The translations under genes were made by a program, and so were the position numbers. Positions 16,725 through 26,360 of a stretch of DNA of 64,000 bases are shown here, in pieces (the first letter of the stretch is position 1; each line of letters starts with the position of its first letter). The notes under the pieces were generated by a model. The model was not told where the DNA came from and did no database searches. It saw nothing but the letters and a program-made list of their open reading frames with translations. Location of the stretch: NCBI RefSeq assembly GCF_023701485.1, contig NZ_JAMQBK010000023.1, positions 39,302 through 103,301 on the forward strand. Reading direction: 5' to 3'. The DNA comes from Aporhodopirellula aestuarii. Lineage in GTDB: Bacteria > Planctomycetota > Planctomycetia > Pirellulales > Pirellulaceae.

Positions 16725-18849
16725 GGTTTGTCGTCGAGGGCTTGGCGGGTTCGGGTGAATCTTGCGAGGACGATTGGGCGGGTGACGTCTCGACCTCGTC
16801 CGCCGAGAGCGTACGGCGTGACGTGAGATACGTGTACCCGGCTAAAGCCCGCTCGTACGCGGCTACGGTATTGCCCGCCTGTTGGTGGTTGATCATGCCG
16901 CTGCCGACCGCGTGCTCGACCGCATCCTGAATCGCTTCGACCAACTCTCGGTCTTCGTATTGGACGTAACCCAGCACCTCGGAAACGGTGTCACCTTTGA
17001 CGATCGAACGGATCTTGGTCGCGTCACCATCCACTTCGATGTGCACGGCGTGCGTGTCGCCGAACAAATTGTGAAGGTCTCCCAAAATCTCTTGATAGGC
17101 ACCGACCATGAACACACCGAGTTGATATGGCTCGCCGGCGCGGAGTGGGTGCAACATCAACGTCTCGGTTCGTTGGCCGTCCCCGACGAACGAATCGATC
17201 TTCCCGTCGCTGTCGCAGGTGATGTCACCGAGAACCGCGTGCCGGGTCGGCCGTTCTTCGAGCCGATGAATCGGCATGATCGGAAACAACTGGTCGATCG
17301 CCCACGAGTCCGGCATGGACTGGAACAGCGAGAAGTTCGCAAAGTAGATATCCGACAACATGCAATCGAGCCCGGCCAAATCTTCGGGGATTTCTTCGAG
17401 TGCCATGGCGAAGTCGCGAGCCCGATGGCAGATCGCGAAATACAGAGTCTCCGCCGCCACCCGTTGTTCCAAAGGCAAGTAGCCACCGCTGAACAAGTTC
17501 ATGCACAAATCCAAGGCGACTTGCGCGTCGTGAAACGTCTCGAGCATGTTTGCCGGAGACATGAGTTTGTACTGTTCCCAAAGGTCGTGAACCGGTTGCT
17601 CGAAATCGTCGGGCGGTCCCGCCGGCGCTTCATTGCGGAGCTGGCGACTGCGGACCTCTTCGCTGAGTCGTCCTGCACCGAGATCGTTGTCGTCACCAAA
17701 ATCGCCGTCGTCGTCTGGCGCCGAGGCGAGATCTTCTTCCGCAGGCACGCGTGCCCAATCGGGAAGAATCGATTCCCCCTGAGAGGTCACTCCGAGCGTC
17801 TCCATGACCAGCACGCTGTGCTGCGCCGTGACCGCCCGGCCGCTTTCGGAAATCAACTGAGGATGCGGCACTTCGGCTTCATCACACACCGTCTGCACGT
17901 GATAGACGACGTCGTTAGCGTATTCCTGCATCGTGTAGTTCATGCTCGATTCGTTGTCGGACTGCGAACCGTCGTAGTCGACACCGAGGCCGCCGCCGAC
18001 ATCGAGATACCCCATCGCGGCGCCGCGTTTTTTTAGATCGGCGTAAATGCGTGCCGCTTCCAAAATCGCGGACTTCAATTGGCGGATGTTTCCGATTTGG
18101 CTACCGACGTGAAAGTGCAGCAACTGGAAACAATCGCCCATGTCGATCTCGATCAACCGATCGAGCTGCGCGAGCACTTCGGCCACGGTCAATCCGAACT
18201 TGCTGCGATACCCACCGCTGGCTTGCCAACGGCCGCTGCCTCGGGTCGCGAGTTTGACACGAATACCGAAGGTGGGTCGCACGCCGACTTCCTTGGCCAC
18301 GCGAAGAATCAGATCGAGTTCGCTGACCTTCTCGACAACCGGCAAAACGGTTCGCCCGAGCCGCTGGGCATGCAGAGCCAAGCGGATGAACTCTTCGTCT
18401 TTGAAACCGTTGCAGATGATTGGAAGGCCGTTATTGCCCATCGCGACGGCGGCAACTAATTCTGGCTTGCTGCCCGCTTCAATCCCAAAACCGAGCTCCG
18501 AACCTTCACTGACGATCTGTTGCACCACCTCACGCTGCTGGTTCACCTTGATCGGGAACACACATCGATATCGGTTTTCGTAATTGTGGTCCGAAATCGC
18601 GGTGCGGAAACACTTGTCGATTCGCCGCAAGCGGTCGCGAAGTATGCCGTTGAAACGGAGCAGAATTGGAAGTTCCAGTCCCCGATCAATCAGCCGATCC
18701 ACCAGCAATTTCAGATCGACCGAATGAGGTAAGTCCGGTTGCGGGGTGACGAGCACGGTTCCGTCCGGCGATATGGAAAAGTAACCGTCTCCCCAACGTT
18801 CGATGCCGTATTGGGATGCAGCGTCGTCGAGCGTCCAGTTTTTTTCCAT
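16717..18849 (-). CDS. speA: Biosynthetic arginine decarboxylase
   Basis: A 710-residue SpeA-type fold-III PLP enzyme that makes agmatine from arginine, the first step to putrescine. The PLP lysine is Lys101 in FPIKVNQQ. Other signatures are ELGFGIEAGSKPEL, HFHVGSQIGNI, YLDVGGGLGVDYDG, SESGRAVTAQH and the C-terminal catalytic CDSDGKID. SpeA proteins are about 630-660 aa; the extra length is mostly an acidic insertion (around residues 370-400, DDDGDFGDDNDLG). The ATG at 18849 (MEKNWTLDD) is chosen over a TTG nine codons upstream. It is followed by the overlapping NUDIX gene. The last 40 residues are Ser/Pro-rich and not conserved in the family. Confidence 0.95.
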   Translation of the reverse strand: MEKNWTLDDAASQYGIERWGDGYFSISPDGTVLVTPQPDLPHSVDLKLLVDRLIDRGLELPILLRFNGILRDRLRRIDKCFRTAISDHNYENRYRCVFPIKVNQQREVVQQIVSEGSELGFGIEAGSKPELVAAVAMGNNGLPIICNGFKDEEFIRLALHAQRLGRTVLPVVEKVSELDLILRVAKEVGVRPTFGIRVKLATRGSGRWQASGGYRSKFGLTVAEVLAQLDRLIEIDMGDCFQLLHFHVGSQIGNIRQLKSAILEAARIYADLKKRGAAMGYLDVGGGLGVDYDGSQSDNESSMNYTMQEYANDVVYHVQTVCDEAEVPHPQLISESGRAVTAQHSVLVMETLGVTSQGESILPDWARVPAEEDLASAPDDDGDFGDDNDLGAGRLSEEVRSRQLRNEAPAGPPDDFEQPVHDLWEQYKLMSPANMLETFHDAQVALDLCMNLFSGGYLPLEQRVAAETLYFAICHRARDFAMALEEIPEDLAGLDCMLSDIYFANFSLFQSMPDSWAIDQLFPIMPIHRLEERPTRHAVLGDITCDSDGKIDSFVGDGQRTETLMLHPLRAGEPYQLGVFMVGAYQEILGDLHNLFGDTHAVHIEVDGDATKIRSIVKGDTVSEVLGYVQYEDRELVEAIQDAVEHAVGSGMINHQQAGNTVAAYERALAGYTYLTSRRTLSADEVETSPAQSSSQDSPEPAKPSTTNHA

Positions 18850-19196
18850 CGCGCAGTGTTTTCTGTTGGTTTCCAATCCGGGGTGCCTCTCTTGCAGGTG
18901 GGGCGTGGACGAAATGCCTCATTGGCAAAAATTGCGCCGACCTCGGGCCAAACACAACGCGTCCATGTTTGCCTGAATGCGAGACTCTGTCGAGGACCAA
19001 CGAAAAAACAAAAAAAGCCCGGTCTTCCCCCCGAAAGACCGAGCTTATTTTCGCGATGCGGCGATTGTTTTTCGCTCACGCCGCATTCTCACCGAACATC
19101 CCGGGCCCCCCGACCCATTTCGTCCACGATTCGCGTGCTTCACCGGCTCCCGAGCGAATCGTCAACGAATGAGATGTTCGTCGAATGGTCAGTGCA
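18850..19196. other. Intergenic region upstream of speA
   Basis: This is 347 bp between the end of the giant DUF11 gene and speA, both on the minus strand. It holds the terminator at 19003-19051 and, between that and 18850, should hold the speA promoter. No clear -35/-10 pair could be picked. No gene is supported. Confidence 0.5.
19003..19051 (-). terminator. Intrinsic (rho-independent) terminator of the giant DUF11 gene
   Basis: Read on the minus strand, a 10-bp stem (GCTCGGTCTT paired with AAGACCGGGC, one G-U pair; 19044-19035 and 19026-19017) with a loop of eight bases is followed by a T-run interrupted once by G. It lies about 150 nt past the stop at 19197. The T-rich stretch on the other side could give weaker termination on the plus strand. 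This is the clearest intrinsic terminator in the window. Confidence 0.85.
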
Positions 19197-22100
19197 TCAC
19201 AGGATGCACAGTTTGTAGCTCATGTATGGAACAAGAGCGAAATTGTTGTCAGCGACCGCTGTGGGCGACGAACCGCCCACCGTGATGCTGATCGTGTCAC
19301 CCGAATCCGCGGGTGTCGCGCCGGTTCCGTCTTGCTCGAGCCCGTCGAGGTAGAACGACGGTATATCGAGACGTTGAACCTGGTAATCACCTGCAATCAA
19401 TCCGTCGAACTCATAGAACCCGTCTTCATCCGTCCTCGTGCGACGTCCTGCGGTTCCGAGGTCACCGCCGGTCAGCAGCAACTCGATTCCCTCGAGTCCG
19501 TTGTCCACACCATTCTGGAGGCCATCGTTGTTGAAGTCGCGGAAAATCGTTCCCGACAGTTCATTAATGGCTTGATCAATAGCGGTCGTTGCCGTCGCTG
19601 TATTCGATTTGTCGTTGGAAATTTCCTGGGTGGTCGTCGAGACGGTCACCGAGTTGACTTGGTCAGCCGTCGCACCGGCATTGATGGTGGCAATGATGGT
19701 GAATTGGAACGATGCCCCAGCTGCCATGGGGTCGTTATTGAGCGGCGTCACGGTCACGACACCGCTCGAGGCAGTGAGCGCCCCGTTGGGTCCGGTACCG
19801 CTGACGAAGGTGACTCCCGATGGAAGCGTGTCGACGACAGTGACCCCTTCGGCAGGTGACGGTCCGTCGTTGAAGACGGTGACCGTGTAGGTAAGCTCGC
19901 CGCCCGCCTGAGCGGTTGCCGCGCTAACCGTCTTGGTCAAGTAAACGTCCGCCTCAGGAACCACCGTCACATTCACACTCGCCGAGTTATTGTCGGTTTG
20001 TGTCTCGCCGGTATCGGTTACCAAACTCACATTGTTGGTCAACGTTCCAGACGAATCGTCATCGACTGCGGCAAGGATCGTCAGCGTCCGCGTCGATCCA
20101 GGAGCCAGGTCGAATGACGGGAACACAATAGTCCCGTTGGTGGTACTCGTCGGGGTCACGCTGCTGCCACCGGAGGTTGCCGACTGAAACGTCAATCCGG
20201 AAGGCAATACGTCCGTGACCACAATGCCCCGAGCCAACGAAGGGCTCAGCCCGTTGTCGCTCTCGGTGCCGTCGTCGTTCGTATCGTGGGAAACGACCAA
20301 GGTGTACGTCACCGTGTCGAGCGGACCGACGGTACCGGTTCCGTTGACGGATTTGCTGATCGTGATATCAAACTCGGGCGTCGTCGTGATCGTGACGCTA
20401 TCCGAGTTATTGGTGGTATCGAGTTCCGTCACGCCTGGAACCGAGACTTGGGCGGTGTTCACGATATCGCCGGTGGCCGAATTGTCGACATCCGCGGTGA
20501 CGGTGAAGGTGCGTGTTTCACCTACCGGGATCGATGCGTATTCGACCAGGATCTGACGGGTCGTGGTGTTGTAGAAGTTCGTGTTGCTGGCCCCCGCGGC
20601 AACGACGCTCACCCCGGTCAAGTTCGCAGGCAACGTGTCAGTAACGTCGACATTGACCGCATCGGAGATGCTATCGTCGTCGTGGGTGATGGTGAATGTG
20701 TAGATCACTTGATCCCTACCCGGCACTACCGTTGTCAGGTTCACGCTCTTGTCCAGAATCAAATCCACTCGTGGAGAAGGATCGATTTGGACGGTAGCGG
20801 TGTTGGCGGCGTGTCCCGTCGGTTCGGTATCGGTCGTCGCGATGACCACGTCGTTGTCGAGCGGATCAAACTGATCGCTCGCGATGGCCGCTTCGAAGGT
20901 GAATGTACGCGACTCGCCCGGTGCCAAGTTTGGCACATTAAAGACGATCGTTTGACCCGAGTTGGATGCGATCGTCGCACCGCTGGTCAGGGCATCAAAG
21001 CTACCTGTCACGAAGGACAATCCGGTGTCGAGCGTATCGGTGACCGTCACGCCCCGAGCTTCCGAAGTCCCCGAGTTCGTGGCAACGATTTGGTAAGTGA
21101 CAAAACCGCCGGCGAACACATCAAACGGTGCTGACGTGTCAATGATGTCGTCGGAGTCATCGCCATCGGTGCGGTCGTCAGGCGTGCGAGTCTCGATGAC
21201 TGTTTTTGCAACCGTGACGTCGACTTCACGAGCAACCGGGGTGTCATCCGTCGCGGTCACGTCGGGCGCGTTGTCGGCACCAACGGTGATCGAGTTGGAC
21301 AACGGGGAATCGGCATCCAAGAACGCCGCATCCACTAAGACACGGAACGTGACCACTTCGACTTCAGACGCAGGCATGTTGCCAAACGTGATACGAAGTT
21401 TTCCGTCGTCGGCACCACCACTGACGAGTTCAACGAGACCGCTGCCCGTCGTGAACGTTCCTGAACTGGCGACGTAAGTCACGCCGGTTGGCAGGGTGTC
21501 CAATGCGACCACGTTGGCCGCCGCATCGGTGCTGACATTGGTCACCGTGATGGTGTACGTCAGTTCGTCACCGGCGATCACGGTGTCGGGTGAATCGATA
21601 CCGTCGGTCTTGGTGATCGTCAGTTCCGCCAGAGGCACGTCGACGGTTTCAATCGCAATGTTGTTTTCGAGTGCTCCGTCGAGCGGATCGCCGACACCGC
21701 GGTCGGCCGCGTTGGAATCGGCATCAACTTCGACTTGGTATCCCGTCACGCTGATTTCGTTGACCGGATCGGCCGTCAGACTTGAATCGATCGTCGTGTT
21801 GACCGTGTACGTGACGCTCGCTCCCGAGGCGAGGTTCCCGACGGTAAAGGTGTGAACGGGACGGCCGCTTCCATTGGTGGTCGTGGTTGTCGTTACAGGG
21901 CTCGATCCGCTGTCGACCACGCTGACGAACGTTAGCCCTTCCGGAATCGTGTCGCTCACCGTGACGTCGGTCGCGTCGGTTCCACCAAGGTTTGTCACGG
22001 TGACGGTGAAGATGGCCGTGCCGCCGAGTGACAGGTCGCTCGTGCCACTGATCGTCTTGTCAATTCGCAAGTCGGTTGTCGGTAAGACGCCGAAGTCGAC

Positions 22101-23783
22101 CGTTGTGTTTTCATTGCCGCCAGTCGGTTCTCCACCGATGGTAAGCGTGATCGCACCGCTGATGAATCCGACACCGGCAACAAAGACGCCGTCGTTATCG
22201 TCATCGGCATCGTCGTCGGTGTCACCGGCGGGTGTATCCACGTCACTTCCCTTGTATCCTTCGAGCGGTTGTCCGGTTCCGAACTCGCTTGAGGGAATCA
22301 TGACGTAGTAGGTGCCAGGGCCGAGATCGTCACCGCTGGTCAGTGTCGTGAACGAATAGGATCCGATATTCGATCCGCCGAGCGGATTGACGGTCGTGGT
22401 CGCGATCGGAGTCTGCAGTCCGTCACTCGGATCGGTGTCATAGAGTTCGATCGCAATCGGGTTACCCGACGGAGCTTGGAAGAGCCCCTCACCGGGGTCC
22501 TGCAAGCCGTTGTTTTGTTCGGTTTGATCGCTGCCGCCACCGTTGTCAACGAAGACTTCACCACCGAGCGTGAGTGGCACCGTTGCAACGGAATTGGCCG
22601 TCACCTCGGTGCTCATCTGCGAATCCCAGATGGATAGGAAGAAGTCCAGGCCGGGGGCTCCGGCACCGCCGTTGGAATTCACGCCATCGACGAAAGCCTC
22701 GACTGCACCGACATTGGTGAAGTCCGCACCCGTACCACCCCCGACGGAGAAATCGTCAAAAGCAACAAAAACGAGCAGCGGCGTGCCCGATGCGATATTG
22801 TCGGGCAAGTCGATCGTTGTCGTCGAAAAATTGGTTGCATCGGTGTAAATCGTGACTACGAGACCACCAGTGACCACGGTGTCACTACGCAAAGCAACCT
22901 GCAATCCGCTCTTGTCGTCCCCACCGGTGAGATCGATACCGCCAAGCCCCGTGTGATCGAGTGCTAAACCGGCGCCGTCGGCATCCACACCGTCGTATTG
23001 CACCAACAATGTCGCCTCAACGTCGCCACCGTTTGAGAACACCAATTGATTGGACCCGGTCACCACCTCGAAGCTGCTCGAACCACTCGTCGCGTTGTCG
23101 ATCGTGATTTCGACGTCGCGTTCGTCGCCGAGAATACCGCCACCTGAACTCATTGCTCCGGGGCTGCTCGTCGTCGTTGAACCAACGACGGTTTCAGTGA
23201 TGGGTTGCGAAGGTTGGGCGGTCAAGAAATTATCAATCGTGACTGCCGTGACGCCGTCGTCATCGGTGATTTGAACGCTCACATCATCCGACAACACGAC
23301 CCCCGTGAGCGGCGTGCCGCTGGAATCTTGCACACCACCGGTGCCGGCAATGAATTCAAGGACGTACATTCCGTCGGTGGTCACAAACGGATTCGCTAAA
23401 CCCGCGTCTTCCGTCGCGTCATCGTTGGCGACGGTGTCTTCCCCGTCGAGGTTCGTGAAACGATAGGCACCGTCCGCTCCCGTGGTGAGCGTCCCCACCA
23501 ACGTGTCTCCACCATCGACTTCGCCAGGGGTGGTGCCGTCATCGAGGTAAAGGTTGACATCGACGTTCTGCAAGAGTGTTTCACCCACGTCGACGGTGCC
23601 GTCACCATCGGCATCGATGAACGCGACCCCGCTGATCGCACCCAAATCGCTGGCGAGTAGTTCGCGTTTTTGCAACGATTCGAGTCGGAGACGACGAGCA
23701 TTTTTGCCACGTCGCGTGACCGAACGTTCATTGCGTCGGGTGGTTTGACCGGTCAAACGGTCGATCATGCGTTGCCAAATCAT
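19197..23783 (-). CDS. Giant DUF11/SdrD-B repeat surface protein with LEPR-XLL N-terminus
   Basis: A 1528-residue protein. The first 35 residues are Arg-rich (MIWQRMIDRLTGQTTRRNE) with no Sec signal, followed by the LEPR-XLL-type motif RLESLQKRELLASD. An SdrD-B-like domain follows (ISGVAFIDADGDGTVDVGE), then a beta-rich region, then a second SdrD-B domain (GGEVFVDNGGGSDQ). Six DUF11 repeats come next, each starting like DLRIDKTISG, ELTITKTDG, DVTVAKTV, DLILDKSV, DITISKSV and DVYLTKTV, and each with VxDTLPxGLTF. A final SdrD-B domain (LSGTIFRDFNNDGLQNGVD) ends at NNFALVPYMSYKLCIL. Such proteins are thought to be calcium-stabilised rods or adhesins on the cell surface. The secretion route is unknown. 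It has its own terminator. Confidence 0.92.
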   Translation of the reverse strand: MIWQRMIDRLTGQTTRRNERSVTRRGKNARRLRLESLQKRELLASDLGAISGVAFIDADGDGTVDVGETLLQNVDVNLYLDDGTTPGEVDGGDTLVGTLTTGADGAYRFTNLDGEDTVANDDATEDAGLANPFVTTDGMYVLEFIAGTGGVQDSSGTPLTGVVLSDDVSVQITDDDGVTAVTIDNFLTAQPSQPITETVVGSTTTSSPGAMSSGGGILGDERDVEITIDNATSGSSSFEVVTGSNQLVFSNGGDVEATLLVQYDGVDADGAGLALDHTGLGGIDLTGGDDKSGLQVALRSDTVVTGGLVVTIYTDATNFSTTTIDLPDNIASGTPLLVFVAFDDFSVGGGTGADFTNVGAVEAFVDGVNSNGGAGAPGLDFFLSIWDSQMSTEVTANSVATVPLTLGGEVFVDNGGGSDQTEQNNGLQDPGEGLFQAPSGNPIAIELYDTDPSDGLQTPIATTTVNPLGGSNIGSYSFTTLTSGDDLGPGTYYVMIPSSEFGTGQPLEGYKGSDVDTPAGDTDDDADDDNDGVFVAGVGFISGAITLTIGGEPTGGNENTTVDFGVLPTTDLRIDKTISGTSDLSLGGTAIFTVTVTNLGGTDATDVTVSDTIPEGLTFVSVVDSGSSPVTTTTTTNGSGRPVHTFTVGNLASGASVTYTVNTTIDSSLTADPVNEISVTGYQVEVDADSNAADRGVGDPLDGALENNIAIETVDVPLAELTITKTDGIDSPDTVIAGDELTYTITVTNVSTDAAANVVALDTLPTGVTYVASSGTFTTGSGLVELVSGGADDGKLRITFGNMPASEVEVVTFRVLVDAAFLDADSPLSNSITVGADNAPDVTATDDTPVAREVDVTVAKTVIETRTPDDRTDGDDSDDIIDTSAPFDVFAGGFVTYQIVATNSGTSEARGVTVTDTLDTGLSFVTGSFDALTSGATIASNSGQTIVFNVPNLAPGESRTFTFEAAIASDQFDPLDNDVVIATTDTEPTGHAANTATVQIDPSPRVDLILDKSVNLTTVVPGRDQVIYTFTITHDDDSISDAVNVDVTDTLPANLTGVSVVAAGASNTNFYNTTTRQILVEYASIPVGETRTFTVTADVDNSATGDIVNTAQVSVPGVTELDTTNNSDSVTITTTPEFDITISKSVNGTGTVGPLDTVTYTLVVSHDTNDDGTESDNGLSPSLARGIVVTDVLPSGLTFQSATSGGSSVTPTSTTNGTIVFPSFDLAPGSTRTLTILAAVDDDSSGTLTNNVSLVTDTGETQTDNNSASVNVTVVPEADVYLTKTVSAATAQAGGELTYTVTVFNDGPSPAEGVTVVDTLPSGVTFVSGTGPNGALTASSGVVTVTPLNNDPMAAGASFQFTIIATINAGATADQVNSVTVSTTTQEISNDKSNTATATTAIDQAINELSGTIFRDFNNDGLQNGVDNGLEGIELLLTGGDLGTAGRRTRTDEDGFYEFDGLIAGDYQVQRLDIPSFYLDGLEQDGTGATPADSGDTISITVGGSSPTAVADNNFALVPYMSYKLCIL

Positions 23784-24083
23784 CGTTTCACTACCTTCGT
23801 GGGCTAGTGGTTTTTCTGTGGGGGGTGTCGCCCGCGCGTTGATCGCAGGAGAACACCAATCGCGGTTTCATGTCGGCAGGGGAAAAGGCTCGCCCTAGCA
23901 AACCTTCACGCTTGGACGCTGCCTTGGACGTCTAAGTTTCAAAACAGAACCCAGGTAGCCTTCGATGCCCCAAATCGATTGGTGTCGATGCAGAACCTGC
24001 ACATTCGGTTTAATCGGCTGTTTCGTTCTGTCCGCGACAGCCGTTAGGCTTTCCCGCAGACGATTCATCCTGATCGTTACGCC
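23784..24083. other. Intergenic region with hairpin after the porin gene
   Basis: This is 300 bp between the BBP7 gene and the giant DUF11 gene, both on the minus strand. A stem CGGCTGT (24015-24021) with ACAGCCG (24037-24043), containing a nested CTGTC/GACAG, lies about 40 nt after the BBP7 stop. It has no T-run, so it is only a weak terminator candidate. The promoter of the giant gene should lie in the remainder. Confidence 0.4.
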
Positions 24084-25739
24084 TTACCAGCGATAATCGA
24101 GGCCAAAGCTAAGCCCTTGGGCCCAGTAGTCGGTGTTGTCAAACGCGAAGCGTGGGAACACGCCCGTTGGAGTAGCCACGTTCGAGTTAGGAACTTGAGC
24201 CTGGTCAATGATCCGCTCGATTTGGTCGCCGGGCCGAACCACGTTGGACATGTAAAGGAACGTGTATCCGAACGTCGCACGCAGTTGATCGGTGAGTTGG
24301 TAGCCGAGTTTCATGTTCAGTTCTGGCAAGACCGCGAACTCGTTCCGCTCGTAAGATCCGATATTGGAGTTCAGAGCGAGCAGGCCGCCCGACACAGCTG
24401 GAGCGGTGCTGTTGATCACGGTTTGTCCAGTGATATCGACGTGTTGCTTCACGTTTCCGACCGCCAATCGCAGGCCGATGTCAAAGTTCCAGTAGTCGAT
24501 CGAGCGAGTGTGAAACCATCCGAAGTCGATCCCGTTAAATTGGTTCCGGGTCCGGAACGATTCGTTCAGTGCGAATGTCAACGGCGTGTTGGTGCCTTGA
24601 TCAATCAGGATGTTGCTATCAATTCCGATACCTTCATCGAGTTCGACCGAACGAAAACCGAGCCGGTGTTCCGAACGTGAGCACCAACGGGTTGGGCAGG
24701 AGCACGGCCCGACGTGTGTGCAACCTTGGCTGGCGATTCGGAAGTGACGCAGATAGATGTCCCATCCGCTCAACTCACTATCGACGTCGATGTTCAACGT
24801 CCCGGTGTGTCCGCGGGTCGGGTCATGTACCAACGCAACCGCTTCAGTCAATTCGTCGAGTTGCGGATCCGGATTGTCTAATACAGTGATGATCGGGCGA
24901 ACGAGTGTTCCGTTCTGGGCACCCCCGGCGAAACTTTCCGTTTCACGATCCAAACCAAACGCACCGGCTCCGATGCCCCAGGTATGGCAGTTGTCGAACC
25001 AGAAACCGAAGTCGAACCGCATGCCGTCAAAGTGATCTGTCAGGACGTCGTTGTTTCCATAGAGCACGGTTCCGTTTGCCAACGGGTCGCGGTCGGATAA
25101 TCGTCCGGTCGACGCCAGTGGCGGGAGAGCCATGCCGTCTTGCCACCACATCAGGTACTCCGCTGAGAACCAACCGTCTTGCGGCCAGCACAACGTGATG
25201 CAGGGACGCAGACTGTCACAGTCACGGTATTCACCACACATCGGGTCGCCGTTGCAGCATTGACCGCTCGCACAGCCGATGCCGTCGCAGCCGCCCACGG
25301 AAATCCCGCAGATGCCGTCACAGCCGACATCACCACAACCGCACGATCCCATGGGGATCGAATCGCAGCCGTAATCGTGCAAAGGTTCCAGGTAAACCTG
25401 GCCGTCCATCGGCACGCTCTCGTGCGTGATCACCGGTTCCAGCACCGAGGTGCTCGACACAGGCCGCACACGTGGCTTGTTCATTTGCGAAGGTTTGACT
25501 TTTCGAGGCGTGACTTGGTCAGCTTCGTAGTCAACCAACTGCACTTCCGTCGCCGTCGCCCGTTGCTTGGGCGCTCGCTGCGACAGATCTCGAACGGGTT
25601 GCCAAGATGCACGAGCTGACTGCTCGACCCCACCGGATTGGGCCTGGAGGGGACTGCTCAGGCACACGACCGCCAGCAAGGCGATCGCTACGAGAGAAAT
25701 TCGGCATGGAGTTTGAAGACGTTGCGACACTTTCGTCAC
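24084..25739 (-). CDS. BBP7-family outer-membrane beta-barrel protein
   Basis: A 551-residue protein with a signal peptide (ISLVAIALLAVVCLSSPLQAQ). A proline/arginine-rich linker and a glycine/cysteine-rich segment with about a dozen Cys follow (around residues 125-185, GSCGCGDVGCDGICGIS and onward). The C-terminal barrel begins at WFSAEYLMWWQDG. The landmarks of the planctomycete BBP7 porin family (PF07585) are present: EYLMWW, LGFRSVELDEGI, and the closing FGLDYRW that ends in an aromatic residue as outer-membrane barrels do. The start codon is GTG at 25739 and no strong ribosome site is visible. Cargo and selectivity are unknown. Many planctomycete genomes carry several paralogues. Confidence 0.88.
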   Translation of the reverse strand: MTKVSQRLQTPCRISLVAIALLAVVCLSSPLQAQSGGVEQSARASWQPVRDLSQRAPKQRATATEVQLVDYEADQVTPRKVKPSQMNKPRVRPVSSTSVLEPVITHESVPMDGQVYLEPLHDYGCDSIPMGSCGCGDVGCDGICGISVGGCDGIGCASGQCCNGDPMCGEYRDCDSLRPCITLCWPQDGWFSAEYLMWWQDGMALPPLASTGRLSDRDPLANGTVLYGNNDVLTDHFDGMRFDFGFWFDNCHTWGIGAGAFGLDRETESFAGGAQNGTLVRPIITVLDNPDPQLDELTEAVALVHDPTRGHTGTLNIDVDSELSGWDIYLRHFRIASQGCTHVGPCSCPTRWCSRSEHRLGFRSVELDEGIGIDSNILIDQGTNTPLTFALNESFRTRNQFNGIDFGWFHTRSIDYWNFDIGLRLAVGNVKQHVDITGQTVINSTAPAVSGGLLALNSNIGSYERNEFAVLPELNMKLGYQLTDQLRATFGYTFLYMSNVVRPGDQIERIIDQAQVPNSNVATPTGVFPRFAFDNTDYWAQGLSFGLDYRW

Positions 25740-26360
25740 CCATCAAGATGGAAATTGGGGGGCAAAGGGTAAATCTCGATGAAGCCGTCGGTGTCTTGGA
25801 AAAAGACGCCCGTCGGCCGAGATTTACCGGCTCACGAGTGATATCGTCGAATTCGTGGGAGATAGTTAAAGCAAAACCGGTAAAACCCGGAGAATCGTCA
25901 AACCCGGATCAATCCAAACAGGCTACCGGACGCAAAAAGCCAACGAAAAACGCAAAAACAGCCCAACACAAAAAACCCACGGAACGCAAAAAGCCGCCCC
26001 AATCGGCAAACTTTGACACCGATCCAGGCGTTCATGTTCCCCGACCGTCCGGGTACACGGCCGCATCCTTCGCCGCCCGTCAAAAACCGATTACTCGTGG
26101 CCAGCTCACCGGTCGCGGGCACGCGGCGAACTCACGGGTAGCCAGCGTGCAGAGAAATGGAACAATGGGGGTCACAGGATCACCGTGGTATCCGAACCGG
26201 CGGACGCCGGGCTGTCAGTCAAGGCCGATTGGCGAGCGCGACCGCCGCTTCGAGTTTGCGGCCTGCCGTCGCGTCCCGATACGGCGATCGAGAAACCGAA
26301 CGCCAAGTTGATCCCCACCCTCTCGGTTTCCCCCATCTCTTTTTGACATTCCCACAACGC
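25740..26360. other. Long region upstream of hemL without a supported gene
   Basis: This is 620 bp between the divergent BBP7 and hemL genes. The plus strand is open from 25607 to 26311 with a Lys/Pro-rich translation around 25880-26010 (pieces such as KKPTERKKPPQ). That frame begins inside the BBP7 gene on the other strand, has no ribosome site, and has no family feature, so I do not call it. A basic protein starting inside the region cannot be excluded. Promoters for both flanking genes should be here. Confidence 0.4.

Noticed and set aside
16882..18036. 384-codon plus-strand open frame
   Set aside because: Antisense to speA, which has clear PLP-enzyme motifs. Long antisense frames are common in this GC-rich coding sequence.
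20286..21134. 282-codon plus-strand open frame
   Set aside because: Antisense to the DUF11 giant gene. No start signal or family feature.
25607..26311. 234-codon plus-strand frame rich in Lys and Pro
   Set aside because: It begins inside the BBP7 gene on the other strand and has no ribosome site. Only its middle looks unusual. Kept as an unassigned region.
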